DNA of 52,410 nt, from positions 1-52,410 of the forward strand of contig JAAXZI010000055.1 of assembly GCA_012719955.1 (NCBI GenBank), given 5' to 3'. Within the stretch, counting starts at the first letter, position 1. Every line of letters begins with the position of its first letter. Shown piece by piece: positions 1-9,701 of the stretch. This stretch comes from Phycisphaerae bacterium. GTDB taxonomy: Bacteria > Planctomycetota > Phycisphaerae > UBA1845 > PWPN01. A program made the position numbers and the translations under genes. The notes below the pieces were generated by a model. It was not told the origin of the DNA and ran no database searches. It worked only from the letters and a program-made list of their open reading frames with translations.

Positions 1-17
1 GTTCTGCCCTCGCTTGC

Positions 18-66
18 GCTTCGGGCTCAAAGTTGCTTCGGACTCAGAATCGCTTCGGGCACAATT
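18..66. repeat. 17-bp imperfect tandem repeat, three units
   Basis: Three units starting at 18, 35 and 52 share GCTTCGG(G/A)C(T/A)CA with a period of exactly 17 bp. They lie upstream of the rRNA promoters and are probably non-coding. Function unknown. Confidence 0.55.
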
Positions 67-139
67 GCGAGGCATTCCGATAGTAAATCCTTGTAAATTC
101 ATGGCTTATTGGGATTATTGGATTGCCCGCCACGCCCGC

Positions 140-167
140 TTGACAGGCTTTGCCGATATGCTATACT
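140..167 (+). promoter_or_regulatory. Sigma-70-type promoter P1 upstream of the 16S gene
   Basis: A perfect -35 TTGACA (140-145) and a near-perfect -10 TATACT (162-167) are separated by 16 bp. Transcription should start near 174. It could drive a short RNA that ends at 252, or serve as the first of two rRNA promoters. Confidence 0.7.
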
Positions 168-173
168 TACATG

Positions 174-252
174 CCCGTCGTGGATATTAACGACGGTAAA
201 CGAAGGTTGCCTCCCGAAGGTGGCGGTGCCCGTCAGCAGTGGCGGGTTTTTT
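174..252 (+). ncRNA. Candidate small RNA or attenuated leader between P1 and P2
   Basis: The predicted P1 start leads straight into a perfect 7-bp hairpin (CCGTCGT 175-181 with ACGACGG 190-196). A second hairpin with a CGAA loop follows (about 209-224). A third has stem CCCGTC 229-234 with GGCGGG 241-246 and then six T residues (247-252), which is an intrinsic terminator. Promoter and terminator thus bracket about 79 nt. I recognise no known RNA family; it lacks the SRP RNA GGAAG core. It may be a free small RNA, or an attenuator of P1 readthrough into the rRNA gene. Confidence 0.45.
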
Positions 253-417
253 AACCGGCACAGAGAATTTGGGTCGTGGGGGTGACCGGCAGGCTTTCTC
301 AAGCCGGTTCGGGTCTTCGGTGGCAACGCCGAAGGATTGGTGACGAGCCAACTGATGAGCCGGCGACAAGCCGATTAAAAAATCTGAAAAATGCCCGGTC
401 AGCTTCGAAAAAGACTG

Positions 418-445
418 TTGACAAGCCGGACCGGGATGCTAAGAT
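418..445 (+). promoter_or_regulatory. Sigma-70-type promoter P2 of the 16S gene
   Basis: TTGACA (418-423), a 16-bp spacer and TAAGAT (440-445). It lies about 360 bp before the mature 16S and 55 bp before the boxA-like element, so it is the likely main rRNA promoter. It has the same 16-bp spacing as P1. Confidence 0.65.
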
Positions 446-499
446 ACCGAGCCCTTCGCCAAAGGGAGTGAGATGCTCCCCACGCGAGGGACCTTGGAA

Positions 500-511
500 T
501 GCTCTTTGACA
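500..511 (+). promoter_or_regulatory. boxA-like antitermination site in the rRNA leader
   Basis: TGCTCTTTGACA closely matches the boxA of Escherichia coli rRNA leaders (TGCTCTTTAACA), which recruits the NusB/S10 antitermination complex. It follows P2, as expected. A weaker match (TTGCTCTTAAA) starts at 802, just before the mature 16S. Confidence 0.6.
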
Positions 512-808
512 AGTGAACAGTGTGAAACTACCGCCGTGAGAACGTGGGGTGGCGGCCGGGTGTTTGCAAGGCACTTGGTCGCGACCCAGATCCACAATAG
601 TCGTTCGGCTGGACTGCCAGTACGGCCGAATGGCAAGGTGTGAAATCAGGGGGCGGTCGAAACAGCCCGTGAGGGCGCACGTCGACCGGTCCCGGAATGG
701 CACGTTCTCGCAATTAGTGAGAAGTGATGCCCAGCGTAGCCTGCGTAAGCAGGCGAAGCCAATTCCAAACTTGCACGAGTGGCGGATGCGAAAGCGTCCG
801 TTGCTCTT
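512..808 (+). other. 16S rRNA leader, no gene
   Basis: This transcribed spacer before mature 16S holds no convincing gene. It contains short hairpins such as TTCTC(GCAATTAGT)GAGAA near 703-723. GCGTAGCC (734-741) is complementary to GGCTACGC (2519-2526) behind the 16S and could take part in a processing stem. Local hairpins compete, so that pairing is only a suggestion. Confidence 0.45.
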
Positions 809-2386
<1,578 letters not shown>

Positions 2387-2401
2387 GGGGATAACCTAGA
2401 C

Positions 2402-2470
2402 GGAGTCGATCGCGGATCCTAGACTGCCTCGCTTCGGTGAGGATCAGACCCGCATAAAAAGGTCGACTCC
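2402..2470 (+). other. 16S trailer stem, likely RNA processing structure
   Basis: GGAGTCGA (2402-2409) pairs perfectly with TCGACTCC (2463-2470). Inside lies CCTCGC-TTCG-GTGAGG, a UUCG tetraloop hairpin. A third hairpin (GCGTAG 2491-2496 with CTACGC 2521-2526) follows. No tRNA fold is present in this spacer. Confidence 0.45.
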
Positions 2471-2584
2471 AGGAAGTCAGCACGCTCTCGGCGTAGTAAC
2501 CGGTTCATGTGAGCCGGAGGCTACGCGGTGGATGGAGCGATCCATTCGCCCGGCGGATGAACACACTGTTTACTGATACACAAA

Positions 2585-2615
2585 ACGAGTCAGGCTTTGC
2601 CTGGCTCGTTTTTTT
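2585..2615 (+). terminator. Intrinsic terminator of the 16S transcript
   Basis: An 11-bp stem (2585-2595 with 2599-2609, one G-T pair) has a TTT loop and runs into seven T residues. It lies about 200 nt after the end of mature 16S, so 16S is transcribed without 23S. Confidence 0.85.
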
Positions 2616-2768
2616 GCGCGCTGGGCGGTTTGCCGGTTTGTCGCCGCCGAAGGTGCCGGATATGCTCTTGCCTGCGGCCGGTGCATCCTGTCGCCCTCTC
2701 GCGTGTCCGAAGTAGTGCGGGAGGTTGGGGGTTGGTGCTGTTGCTTTTTATGCAGACGGAGCTGTCCC

Positions 2769-4442
2769 GTGTCCAAGTCACGTCGTCGAAAGCGCCCCGC
2801 AGTGCCGGATGCGGCCGTTCGGTTCAGGCAGCCGACGGTCCCGCCAGTCGCCCCGGAACCTTCACCACGGCCTGCGTCGGTGGATGTGAGCAGGCCCACC
2901 CTCCAGTTGCCGCCCCCGGGCATGGCGGTGCTTCCCTCTGAGTTGATGGCCCGCCTTCAACGGCAGTGGATCTGGTTCGTGCTGCTGGCGATCCTGTGTT
3001 TGCTGCTGGCCGGTTCTTCCATCACCGGCTGGATGTTGTATATCCGCCTGGCCCGCCAGCAGGGCACGTCCCCATCGGAAGTGGCCGGGCTGGAGACCCG
3101 GCTGGCCCGCCTGCAGGATGAGTTGAATCAGCGGCAGGCCCGGCTCGAAAAGGTCGAGAGCGAGCTGGAGGCGACCAGCAAGGCCCTCGACAAGGCCGAG
3201 GCGCTGCTGGCCGGCGCCGACGTTCTGCGAAGCTCCGACCGGTCGCGGGTGGCCGACGCTGAGCGCGGGCGGGCCGATGCGGAGGCGCGGGCCGAGTCCG
3301 CTGAGCGGACCAAACAGGAGCTGGAAACCAGGCTCGCAGCGTCGGAGCAGGCCCTGGCCGAGCTGAAAACGAAACTTGCCGCCGCCGAAGCCGCACGGAC
3401 GACTGCGGAGGAGAAACTCGCCGCAGCCGAGACCGGGCGGGATGAGGCCGTAGCCAAGCTGGCTGGCGCTGAGTTGCGGGCCGGCGAGGTCCAGCGATCG
3501 CTGGACACCCTCAAGGAGCACGTCGCGCGACTGGAGGCCGATGTGCAGCGCTACCGCGACGAAGCGCGCGATGCGCGGGCCGATGAGCGCGCGGCCGTCG
3601 CCAAGTGGCAGGAGGCGATCGCCGCACGGCTTTCCAATGACAGGGATGCGCCTGCCGGGCCGGTTTCAACCATTCGACCGGCGGATGATGAAGTGAACTC
3701 GGGGGCGTCGGCCGCATCGTCCGTGACGCAGGGCGCTCCGCCCGTTCAGAAATCGACCGCATCCTCAGCAGATTCGGCCGCTCCTTCAGCCCCGCCGGCC
3801 GCTTTTCCACCTCCTCCGGCCAGCAGACCGGCTGAGCCTGTCGAGGGGACCCTGATGGCCGCCGTCGTGGGCCGCGACCCATCGGCCGCCCGTCCCGAGT
3901 CGGACGAGGATCCCATGCTGAGGGACGGCACGCCCATGGAGATGCGCGGCTGGGGCGAAGCCATGATTGTGGGCGGCAACCCGGGCCGGGCGGTTGAGCT
4001 GCTCCGCAAGGCCGTTGAGAAGGGCGGTGAGGGAGCGGGGTATCAGAAATCACTGGGCTGGGCCCTGCTGCAGGCCGGACGAAAAGAGGAGGCCAAGGTC
4101 GTCCTGGAAGCGGCGCTGGCCGGTTTCGAGGACTGGCCCGCCACTTCGGACAAGGCCAGCCCCGATCATTGGACGGCGGCTTTTCTGTTGGGCAAGGTGC
4201 CTGAGGACGAATACACCCGCAGGTACAATCGCGTGTCGATGCTTGGATACCGCCTCGATTGCCTGCCCTGGTTCTACGTGGGCCAGCGGAGGGAAATGGA
4301 GGGCCACCGCGAGGAGGCCATCACCGCTTATCGGGCCTGCGTCGAGTTGGGCCAATTGCCGAACGCCTATCCGATCTGGAGGTGGGCCAACCAGCGCATT
4401 GAGATCCTCTCCAGCCTGCCGACCAGCGCCCCGGCGCAATAA
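2769..4442 (+). CDS. Membrane-anchored coiled-coil protein with C-terminal TPR-like region
   Basis: Residue numbers assume the GTG start at 2769, chosen because GGAG (2758-2761) sits 7 bp before it; an upstream GTG at 2703 would add 22 residues without a good ribosome binding site. A basic, proline-rich N-terminus precedes one transmembrane helix (about 67-92). A long alanine/glutamate-rich coiled coil follows (about 105-290), then a Pro/Ala-rich linker. The last 150 residues contain helical repeats such as AVELLRKAVEKGG and SLGWALLQAGRKEEAKVVLEAAL, typical of TPR. The layout suggests a scaffold anchored in the cytoplasmic membrane. No enzyme motif is seen and no specific function can be given. 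The gene stands alone between the 16S and RNase P RNA genes. Confidence 0.85.
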   Translation: MSKSRRRKRPAVPDAAVRFRQPTVPPVAPEPSPRPASVDVSRPTLQLPPPGMAVLPSELMARLQRQWIWFVLLAILCLLLAGSSITGWMLYIRLARQQGTSPSEVAGLETRLARLQDELNQRQARLEKVESELEATSKALDKAEALLAGADVLRSSDRSRVADAERGRADAEARAESAERTKQELETRLAASEQALAELKTKLAAAEAARTTAEEKLAAAETGRDEAVAKLAGAELRAGEVQRSLDTLKEHVARLEADVQRYRDEARDARADERAAVAKWQEAIAARLSNDRDAPAGPVSTIRPADDEVNSGASAASSVTQGAPPVQKSTASSADSAAPSAPPAAFPPPPASRPAEPVEGTLMAAVVGRDPSAARPESDEDPMLRDGTPMEMRGWGEAMIVGGNPGRAVELLRKAVEKGGEGAGYQKSLGWALLQAGRKEEAKVVLEAALAGFEDWPATSDKASPDHWTAAFLLGKVPEDEYTRRYNRVSMLGYRLDCLPWFYVGQRREMEGHREEAITAYRACVELGQLPNAYPIWRWANQRIEILSSLPTSAPAQ

Positions 4443-4576
4443 CGTCGCGTGCGGGCGGCGGAAACTTGAGCGTGCTCAGTAGCGTTTTGCAGACAGGATT
4501 GTTTGCCGGGCAGCCCTCCGCCGGCTCCTCTCGCCGGGACCACAAGAAGCCGGTCGGCCGCGAGCTCTCGCGAGTG

Positions 4577-4585
4577 TGCTATAAT
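4577..4585 (+). promoter_or_regulatory. Extended -10 promoter of rnpB
   Basis: TGC followed by a perfect TATAAT (4580-4585) forms an extended -10 element. No clear -35 is visible at the usual distance, which extended -10 promoters tolerate. The predicted start near 4592 coincides with the 5' end of RNase P RNA. Confidence 0.65.
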
Positions 4586-4591
4586 AAAAAC

Positions 4592-5035
4592 TCAGCGGAG
4601 TGGGCAAGGCGATCGCTCGGTCGGCCTTTGGGGCAGGCCGGGAGGAAAGTCCGAACTGGGCAGGGCACAGTGATGGCTAACGGCCACCCGGCGCGAGCCG
4701 AGGGAAAGTGCCACAGAAAACATACCGCCGGCGTCCGGCACTCGAACCGAGCCCGAGGCGCAAGCCCAGGCCCGGCTCCCGTGTGAGCCCCGTCAATGGC
4801 GGGCGTCGGTAAGGGTGAAAAGGTGCGGTAAGAGCGCACCGCGGCACGGGTGACCGTGTCGGCAGGGCAAACCCCACTGCCAGCAAGCCCAAATAAGCAG
4901 CGAGAGGCGGCCCGTCTCGTTTGAGCTGCGGGTAGGGCGCACGAGCGGCCGGGTAACCGGTCGCCTAGATGAATGATCGCCCTCCGCCTTCGGGTGGATG
5001 ACAGAATTCGGCTTATTGCCCACTCCGCTTTTTTT
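4592..5035 (+). ncRNA. rnpB: RNase P RNA, bacterial type A
   Basis: Catalytic RNA that cuts the 5' leader from pre-tRNA. The ends pair in a 14-bp P1 helix: AGCGGAGTGGGCAA (4594-4607) with TTGCCCACTCCGCT (5016-5029). Conserved cores are present: GGAAAGTCCGAAC and AGGGCA near 4641-4668, AAGGGTGAAAAGGTGCGGTA near 4812, and ACAGAATTCGGCTTAT near 5001. Seven T residues after P1 (5029-5035) mean that P1 can double as terminator. At about 440 nt it is longer than the E. coli RNA (377 nt), so some peripheral helices are extended. Confidence 0.95.
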
Positions 5036-5050
5036 GATTCTTACCAGGTT

Positions 5051-5094
5051 GCGAGCCCTTGGGCAGGCCATCTCCTGCCGGGGCTCGCATTCTT
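5051..5094 (+). terminator. Strong hairpin behind rnpB
   Basis: GCGAGCCC (5051-5058) pairs with GGGCTCGC (5081-5088), enclosing an inner GGCAGG/CCTGCC stem, and ATTCTTTT follows. Probably a backup terminator for rnpB. Confidence 0.6.
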
Positions 5095-5522
5095 TTCTGA
5101 ACCCAGGAGAGGCTGGTGCTTGTGGACTTGCTGAGGTCAGCGAGTAAACCCGGCGCCGCCGGCAGTGCTGCCGCCGCTGTGGCTGGGTTCGGCGTCCGGC
5201 GGCGTGAGCCTGCTTCCCACCTGGTGGGGAGGTGCGGCGGTAGAGAATCCGTCTGCCTGACGGTTATGGCTTGGCCGGTTTGCCGTGAAGAGAAGATCCC
5301 CGCCTCGTCGGTTCCGCGCCCGGCTATCAGCGCTTGCCGCCGTGGTTTGCCGTTGTGCCGGATCCTGACTCATACCGATGCCTGTGCCGGGCGCGAGATG
5401 CACGCAGCCCTGGGAACAGGTGTCAAATACGCCTGCTCAGCACTCGGGACTCAGGACTCCCTTCAGCCTTGGCCCTGCCACTGGCCGGACGTATACTGAT
5501 TGGCACTTCAAGGAGCCGAGCA
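5095..5522. other. Intergenic region, no gene
   Basis: No credible coding sequence. A short run with 7-bp period (CACTCGGGACTCAGGACTC, about 5440-5459) resembles the heptamer repeats elsewhere in the window. A promoter candidate for the next gene lies at 5469-5497. Confidence 0.5.
5469..5497 (+). promoter_or_regulatory. Promoter candidate for the PIN-TRAM gene
   Basis: TTGGCC (5469-5474), 17 bp, TATACT (5492-5497), about 25 bp before the start codon. Confidence 0.45.
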
Positions 5523-6617
5523 ATGCTGCTGTCCGTTCTGCGGGTCCTGTTTGTGCTTATTGTGGTTGGCGTGGCCATGAACTTTGCCGAGTCTGAGTTC
5601 ATGACCCTGGACGCCATGACCATCTTCCTTATCGCGCTGGGCGTGGCCAGCCTCACCATTGGCCTGGATGTACTCATCCCCCAGAAATCGCTCCTGGCTA
5701 TTTCCGGCTTGTTCTTTGGGCTTCTGGTCGGCCTGGTCGTCGCCTGGGGCGCCGGCAACATCGTGGATCTGCTCTCCGACGCCTGGCGGATGCCGGTGAT
5801 CGAAACCCTCGACATGCGCGGCGCGCAGTTCGAGAAGCTGGTGGCGACCATTAAAATCCTGCTCGGTGTGGTATCCTGTTACCTGGCCGTCAGTTTCATT
5901 CTTCAGACCAAAGACGATGTCCGCTTTGTGATTCCATACGTGGAGTTCGCCAAGCAGCGCAAGGGCCAGCACCCGCTGCTCCTGGACACGTCGGTGATCA
6001 TCGACGGCCGCATTGCTGACATCCTGCAGACCTGGCCGGTGGATGCGCCTGTGCTGATTCCCCGTTTTGTGCTCCAGGAGCTTCAAGGCATTGCGGATTC
6101 GAGCGACCGCCTGAAGCGCAATCGCGGCCGGCGCGGGCTCGACATCGTGAATCGCCTGCAGAGCCTGGAGAAGATCGAGATCCAGTTCCATGAGCCGCGT
6201 TTCACCCGCGAGGAGGCGGCCGAACCGGTGGATCAGCGGCTGGTTACGCTGGCCCGCAAGCTCGACGGGCGCATCGTGACCAACGACTATAACCTCAACA
6301 AGGTCGCCCAGATTCGCGGCGTGGACGTCATCAACATCAACGACCTGGCCAACGCCCTTAAGCCCGTGTTCCTGCCGGGCGAGGGCATGCAGGTTAAGAT
6401 CATCAAGCCCGGCGAGGAGCCCGGCCAGGGCGTGGGCTACCTGGAAGACGGGACCATGGTGGTGGTGGAGGCGGCTCGCGATCGGATCGGCGAGACGGTG
6501 CCGATTCTGGTCACCAGCGTGCTTCAGACCAGCGCCGGACGCATGGTGTTCGGGCGCGTGGAAGGAGCCCCGCCCGTGGATCGCTCCACCCGGCGCCGCT
6601 CAGGCCCCGGCGCTTAA
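5523..6617 (+). CDS. PIN and TRAM domain membrane protein (YacL-like)
   Basis: Four hydrophobic N-terminal helices (roughly residues 1-125) are followed by a PIN nuclease-like domain beginning LLDTSVIIDGRIADIL, with further acidic residues in LARKLDGRIVTNDYNLNKVA. A C-terminal TRAM RNA-binding segment (roughly 285-350, from KIIKPGEEPGQGVGYLEDGT) completes the layout of Bacillus YacL. Such proteins are thought to be membrane-bound RNases, but substrates are mostly unknown. The ATG at 5523 was chosen because AGGAG (5511-5515) lies 7 bp upstream and the four-helix N-terminus begins there. About 364 residues, normal for the family. Transcribed alone. Confidence 0.9.
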   Translation: MLLSVLRVLFVLIVVGVAMNFAESEFMTLDAMTIFLIALGVASLTIGLDVLIPQKSLLAISGLFFGLLVGLVVAWGAGNIVDLLSDAWRMPVIETLDMRGAQFEKLVATIKILLGVVSCYLAVSFILQTKDDVRFVIPYVEFAKQRKGQHPLLLDTSVIIDGRIADILQTWPVDAPVLIPRFVLQELQGIADSSDRLKRNRGRRGLDIVNRLQSLEKIEIQFHEPRFTREEAAEPVDQRLVTLARKLDGRIVTNDYNLNKVAQIRGVDVININDLANALKPVFLPGEGMQVKIIKPGEEPGQGVGYLEDGTMVVVEAARDRIGETVPILVTSVLQTSAGRMVFGRVEGAPPVDRSTRRRSGPGA

Positions 6618-7000
6618 CGGTGGTCATGAAAAGGGGGGCGATGCTCTTGAGCGGCGCTGGACCGCATTCGCCGCCGCTGAAGCGGGGCGGGCGACCCGAT
6701 CGGAGCGGAGGCGTGCCGGCTGACAGCGCCGACGCTCGGCAGGGTATCTGCTTGCATGAAAGCCTTTTGGCAGTCCCGTTGACCTTGACAACCCAGCACT
6801 ACCTTCCATTAGATCCATTGCGGAAAGCATGCAGGCAATCCTCCTGAACCATCCTGCAGGATGCAGTTCTCTGCGAACCTGAATCGTGGTAACACCATTG
6901 GGCATCAGACGAGGCGCCAGGCTTCGAGGCGGCGTGCGGCGTCCGCACGCGTTCAGTGATTTGCGCCCCGCACATGCCCTCGGGAATATGGAGGTAAGCG
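6618..7000. other. Intergenic region, no convincing gene
   Basis: A small reading frame at 6620-6847 has no recognisable features and poor start context. TTGACA at 6785-6790 is a good -35, but the -10 at 17 bp (ATTAGA, 6808-6813) is weak. It may be a promoter for the PRC-barrel gene with a leader of about 180 nt. Confidence 0.4.
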
Positions 7001-8212
7001 ATGATCGAGCTGATGCGGAAGCTGCAATGGGGGGCGGGGGTAGCGGCCGTAGCCCTCGCGGGCTGGGTTTATGCCGCTGACGACGAGAAGTCGGAGGGCG
7101 AAAAGAAGCACGGCACCGACGTGAGCGTGCAGATCGGAGGAGGACGAGGCATCAATGTGGAAGTGCGGCATGGTTCCAGGGAGCAGGACCTGGCCCAGAA
7201 GGATCTGCAGACCGGGAAATTCTCCGTCCGGCGGCTCAGTAAACTCTACAGCAAGAATCTCTACAACGACCGGGGAGAGGACGTGGGCGACATCGAGAGT
7301 GTGGTCATTGATCCCCATGCCGGCCAGATCGCCTTCGCCATCGTGGAGTTCGACAGCGCCATGGGCGTGGGCGACAAGAACTTCGCCATTCCCTGGACGG
7401 CCATTCACAAGGAGGTGGATCAAAAGGACTTCGACAAGATCTCCTTCTCGATGAACGTGGACAGTAACAAGCTCCAGCAGGCCAAGGGCTTTGATGAAGA
7501 CAACTGGCCCAATCTTGCCGATCGCACCCTTGCGCGCGATCTCCACACGCTCTGGGGCCAGCAGCCCTACTGGGAAGGGGCCGTCGCCCAGGCCCGCATG
7601 AGGGCTCAGCCCACCATCACCGGGACCCCCATCTCTCCCGAACATGAGCGTGGCCAACGCGAGCCCGGCCGTGGGGCGCTGCTCCTGAGAGGCAACGACC
7701 TGGTGGGGCACAAGCTGCTTGATCAGAAGGGCCAGGAGTTCGCCGAACTTGAAGAAATCATGGTCGACCCCAAGAGCGGCGCCCTGCTGTACGGAATTGT
7801 TCAGATCGATCAGGCGCCCGACTTCTCCAAGGATTACATGCATCCGGTCCCCTGGCAGGTAATCAGCGTCAGGTATACCGGCCATGACCGGCCCGGTGCG
7901 GGGCGGGATGTCGGCGACAGGGCTGATGAGGGGCGGTCCGAGCCCATGCCCGGCAGGGAGACCGCTGACGAGGAGCGCGGACTGAAGACTGCCGACCTGG
8001 GCCGTGGCAAGGTGCTGACGGACTCGGACCAGTTCCAGCTCGTCCTGAATGTCTCGCGCGACAAGCTTCAGAACGGGCCCAAGTTCGGCGAACGCGAGTG
8101 GCCTAACATGACCTCTCAGTGGGGCGAGCAGGTTTATAACCACTATGGCGTCCAGCCCTTCTGGAAGGAAGGCATGAAGGGCGATCAGGAGACGCCCGGG
8201 GAATCACGGTGA
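7001..8212 (+). CDS. Secreted or membrane-tethered protein with two PRC-barrel domains
   Basis: The N-terminus (MRKLQWGAGVAAVALAGWVYAAD) is a short signal peptide with likely cleavage after VYA. Two PRC-barrel domains follow, about residues 76-137 (SKLYSKNLYNDRGEDVGDIE to FAIPWTAI) and 226-286 (GNDLVGHKLLDQKGQEFAEL to HPVPWQVI). Each is followed by a similar stretch (DKISFSMNVDSNKLQQA; QFQLVLNVSRDKLQNGP) ending in a Trp-Pro-Asn motif, so the protein is an internal duplication. PRC-barrel modules bind proteins or RNA, and many uncharacterised envelope proteins carry them. GGAGGT (6990-6995) fixes the start. Role unknown. Confidence 0.85.
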   Translation: MIELMRKLQWGAGVAAVALAGWVYAADDEKSEGEKKHGTDVSVQIGGGRGINVEVRHGSREQDLAQKDLQTGKFSVRRLSKLYSKNLYNDRGEDVGDIESVVIDPHAGQIAFAIVEFDSAMGVGDKNFAIPWTAIHKEVDQKDFDKISFSMNVDSNKLQQAKGFDEDNWPNLADRTLARDLHTLWGQQPYWEGAVAQARMRAQPTITGTPISPEHERGQREPGRGALLLRGNDLVGHKLLDQKGQEFAELEEIMVDPKSGALLYGIVQIDQAPDFSKDYMHPVPWQVISVRYTGHDRPGAGRDVGDRADEGRSEPMPGRETADEERGLKTADLGRGKVLTDSDQFQLVLNVSRDKLQNGPKFGEREWPNMTSQWGEQVYNHYGVQPFWKEGMKGDQETPGESR

Positions 8213-8300
8213 AATCCGTGGCCGGCCCGGCTCAGGCGGGTGAGCACACCGATTCCGGCCGGTGAACCGATTCCCCTTGGAGCTTGCGAGGAGGTGCGGC

Positions 8301-8654
8301 ATGACGCGCAAAAAACATGGCGCCGGTCCCGGCCAGGACCCGGAGTCGCTGGCGCCCGGATCCGACCTGCCGGAACCGTACCCCGGCGAGGAGATGATCC
8401 CTCCCGAGGCGCCTGGCGATCTGGACCCTTCGGAGACGCCGATTGTTTCAGATTCGCCGCGCCGGGCGTTGTCGGCCGGCCGGTTCGGGAACCCGCGGAA
8501 AGAGGAGCTGGCGGACCAGTCGCCGAACTCCGATTCCGTGACCGATGATGAGCCGATGGAGTCCACCGAAGAGCGGTCCATGCGCGACGTCGATTTCCCG
8601 GAGGATGTCGATCCAACCGCGCGGCCGCCTCGGACTCCGCGTAGAAAGGAATGA
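8301..8654 (+). CDS. Small acidic, probably disordered protein
   Basis: A 117-residue protein rich in Pro, Glu, Asp and Ser, with a basic start (MTRKKHG) and a basic end (RPPRTPRRKE). No domain, signal peptide or hydrophobic segment is visible, so it is probably unstructured. The ATG at 8301 has GAGGAGGTG (8289-8297) just upstream; another ATG at 8262 has no such site. The gene follows the PRC-barrel gene by 88 bp on the same strand and both precede one strong terminator, so the two may be cotranscribed. Function unknown. Confidence 0.65.
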   Translation: MTRKKHGAGPGQDPESLAPGSDLPEPYPGEEMIPPEAPGDLDPSETPIVSDSPRRALSAGRFGNPRKEELADQSPNSDSVTDDEPMESTEERSMRDVDFPEDVDPTARPPRTPRRKE

Positions 8655-8686
8655 CGGTTCCTTGAACCCGGCCCTCCCCGTAAGCC

Positions 8687-8726
8687 GGCGTGGAAGCGAT
8701 GCGGGTTGCTTCCACGCCTTCTTTAT
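8687..8726 (+). terminator. Intrinsic terminator
   Basis: A perfect 11-bp stem, GGCGTGGAAGC (8687-8697) with GCTTCCACGCC (8708-8718), is followed by TTCTTTATT. It closes the PRC-barrel/acidic protein unit. Confidence 0.75.
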
Positions 8727-8980
8727 TGGTGCAATTGTTGAGGCCTTGTCGGCCGCGCAGGCGGCCCTTCCAGGGCTGGCGACGCGGCCGTCATCAAAAC
8801 CACCCCGCTGGCTGTCTGTCGAGGCAGCGTGGGACAGCGACGCGCCGATGGGCCGGGCCGCTGAGCCGGGGGAATTGCTCCCGGCTGCGTGTTTTCGGCC
8901 TGCGAGGATTTATCCTGTATCAGTGGTCCGGTGTTGTATCCCGGCGGTGGAGGAGATCGTGAGTGCCTGACCGGGGATGG

Positions 8981-9040
8981 TGGCCGGACCCCGTACCGGC
9001 CGTTGCCCGGGCCCGGCGGCCGGTACAGGGCCCGGCCGCT
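8981..9040. repeat. Partial copy of the 65-bp palindromic element
   Basis: GTACCGGCCG (8993-9002) pairs with CGGCCGGTAC (9017-9026), and GGGCCCGGCCGCT follows. The core matches the two full copies at 12070 and 24265; the outer left arm and loop have diverged. It lies just past the end of the receiver gene. Confidence 0.6.
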
Positions 9041-9048
9041 GCGACTAC

Positions 9049-9471
9049 TCACGCCGCCAACGTCTCATAAATAGCTTCCAGTTTCCGGAAAAGCTCGGTG
9101 ATATGGGCCGGCTTGGTGATGAACAGGTCCGCGCCATACTCCCGGCAGCGCTTCTGATCGCTGGCCAAGTCGGAGCTGCTCATGACCACGATGGGGATCT
9201 CGCGGGTGAGCGGATCGAGCTTGAGCTCGCGTAATACCTCGAATCCGTCCACACGTGGCATGCGTAAGTCCAGAAGGATCAGTCGCGGCAGGGGATACCT
9301 GTCCCGATCGGCGAATCGGCCCCGCCCGTAAACATAATCCAACGCATCTTCTCCGTCAGTAACGTGGCAGACAGAGCACTGAGGTTGGGAGCGGCGTAGT
9401 GCGTGTTGAACAATGCGAGCATACGCGCGGTCATCTTCGACCAGGAGCGTATGGAGAACCGAATCAGTCAT
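9049..9471 (-). CDS. Single-domain response regulator (CheY/Rcp1-like receiver)
   Basis: A 140-residue receiver domain and nothing else. It has the acidic pair (LLVEDDRAY), the phospho-acceptor Asp in LILLDLRMPRVDGFE, the Thr/Ser switch position in VVMSSSD, and the Lys in FITKPAH. The insert DALDYVYGRGRFADRDRYPLP before the phospho-Asp strand is typical of Rcp1-like regulators that pair with phytochrome-type or hybrid kinases. No output domain, so it should act by protein contact. No kinase gene is nearby. The ATG at 9471 gives the family's usual start; an earlier in-frame codon adds 43 residues unlike any receiver. The Shine-Dalgarno is weak. Confidence 0.9.
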   Translation of the reverse strand: MTDSVLHTLLVEDDRAYARIVQHALRRSQPQCSVCHVTDGEDALDYVYGRGRFADRDRYPLPRLILLDLRMPRVDGFEVLRELKLDPLTREIPIVVMSSSDLASDQKRCREYGADLFITKPAHITELFRKLEAIYETLAA

Positions 9472-9701
9472 AGCTTCGAATGCCCCTGCTTCGCATTCAC
9501 GGGGAGTGCGTCCTTGCAACATCCTGCGGGCTCCAGCCCGATCCGGACCTCTCCCGCAGTTTACGTTAACATATATCGGGGAAGTGCATGGTGGAAGCAA
9601 GAGCGTAAAATAAAATTAACTGCCTGAGCTTGGCCGGACTGTTCAGCTTCCCAGCCCGGGCGAAACTCTTGAGTCAGGCTGTGCGTCAAAGAGAATAAAC
9701 C

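Larger units (their letters stand above)
8655..9048. other. Intergenic region with terminator and palindrome
   Basis: It holds a terminator (8687-8726) and a GC-rich palindrome (8981-9040). Nothing else is recognised between 8730 and 8980. Confidence 0.5.

Noticed and set aside
4468..4786. Small coding frame overlapping the start of RNase P RNA
   Set aside because: The region is accounted for by rnpB structure, with conserved cores and P1 pairing.
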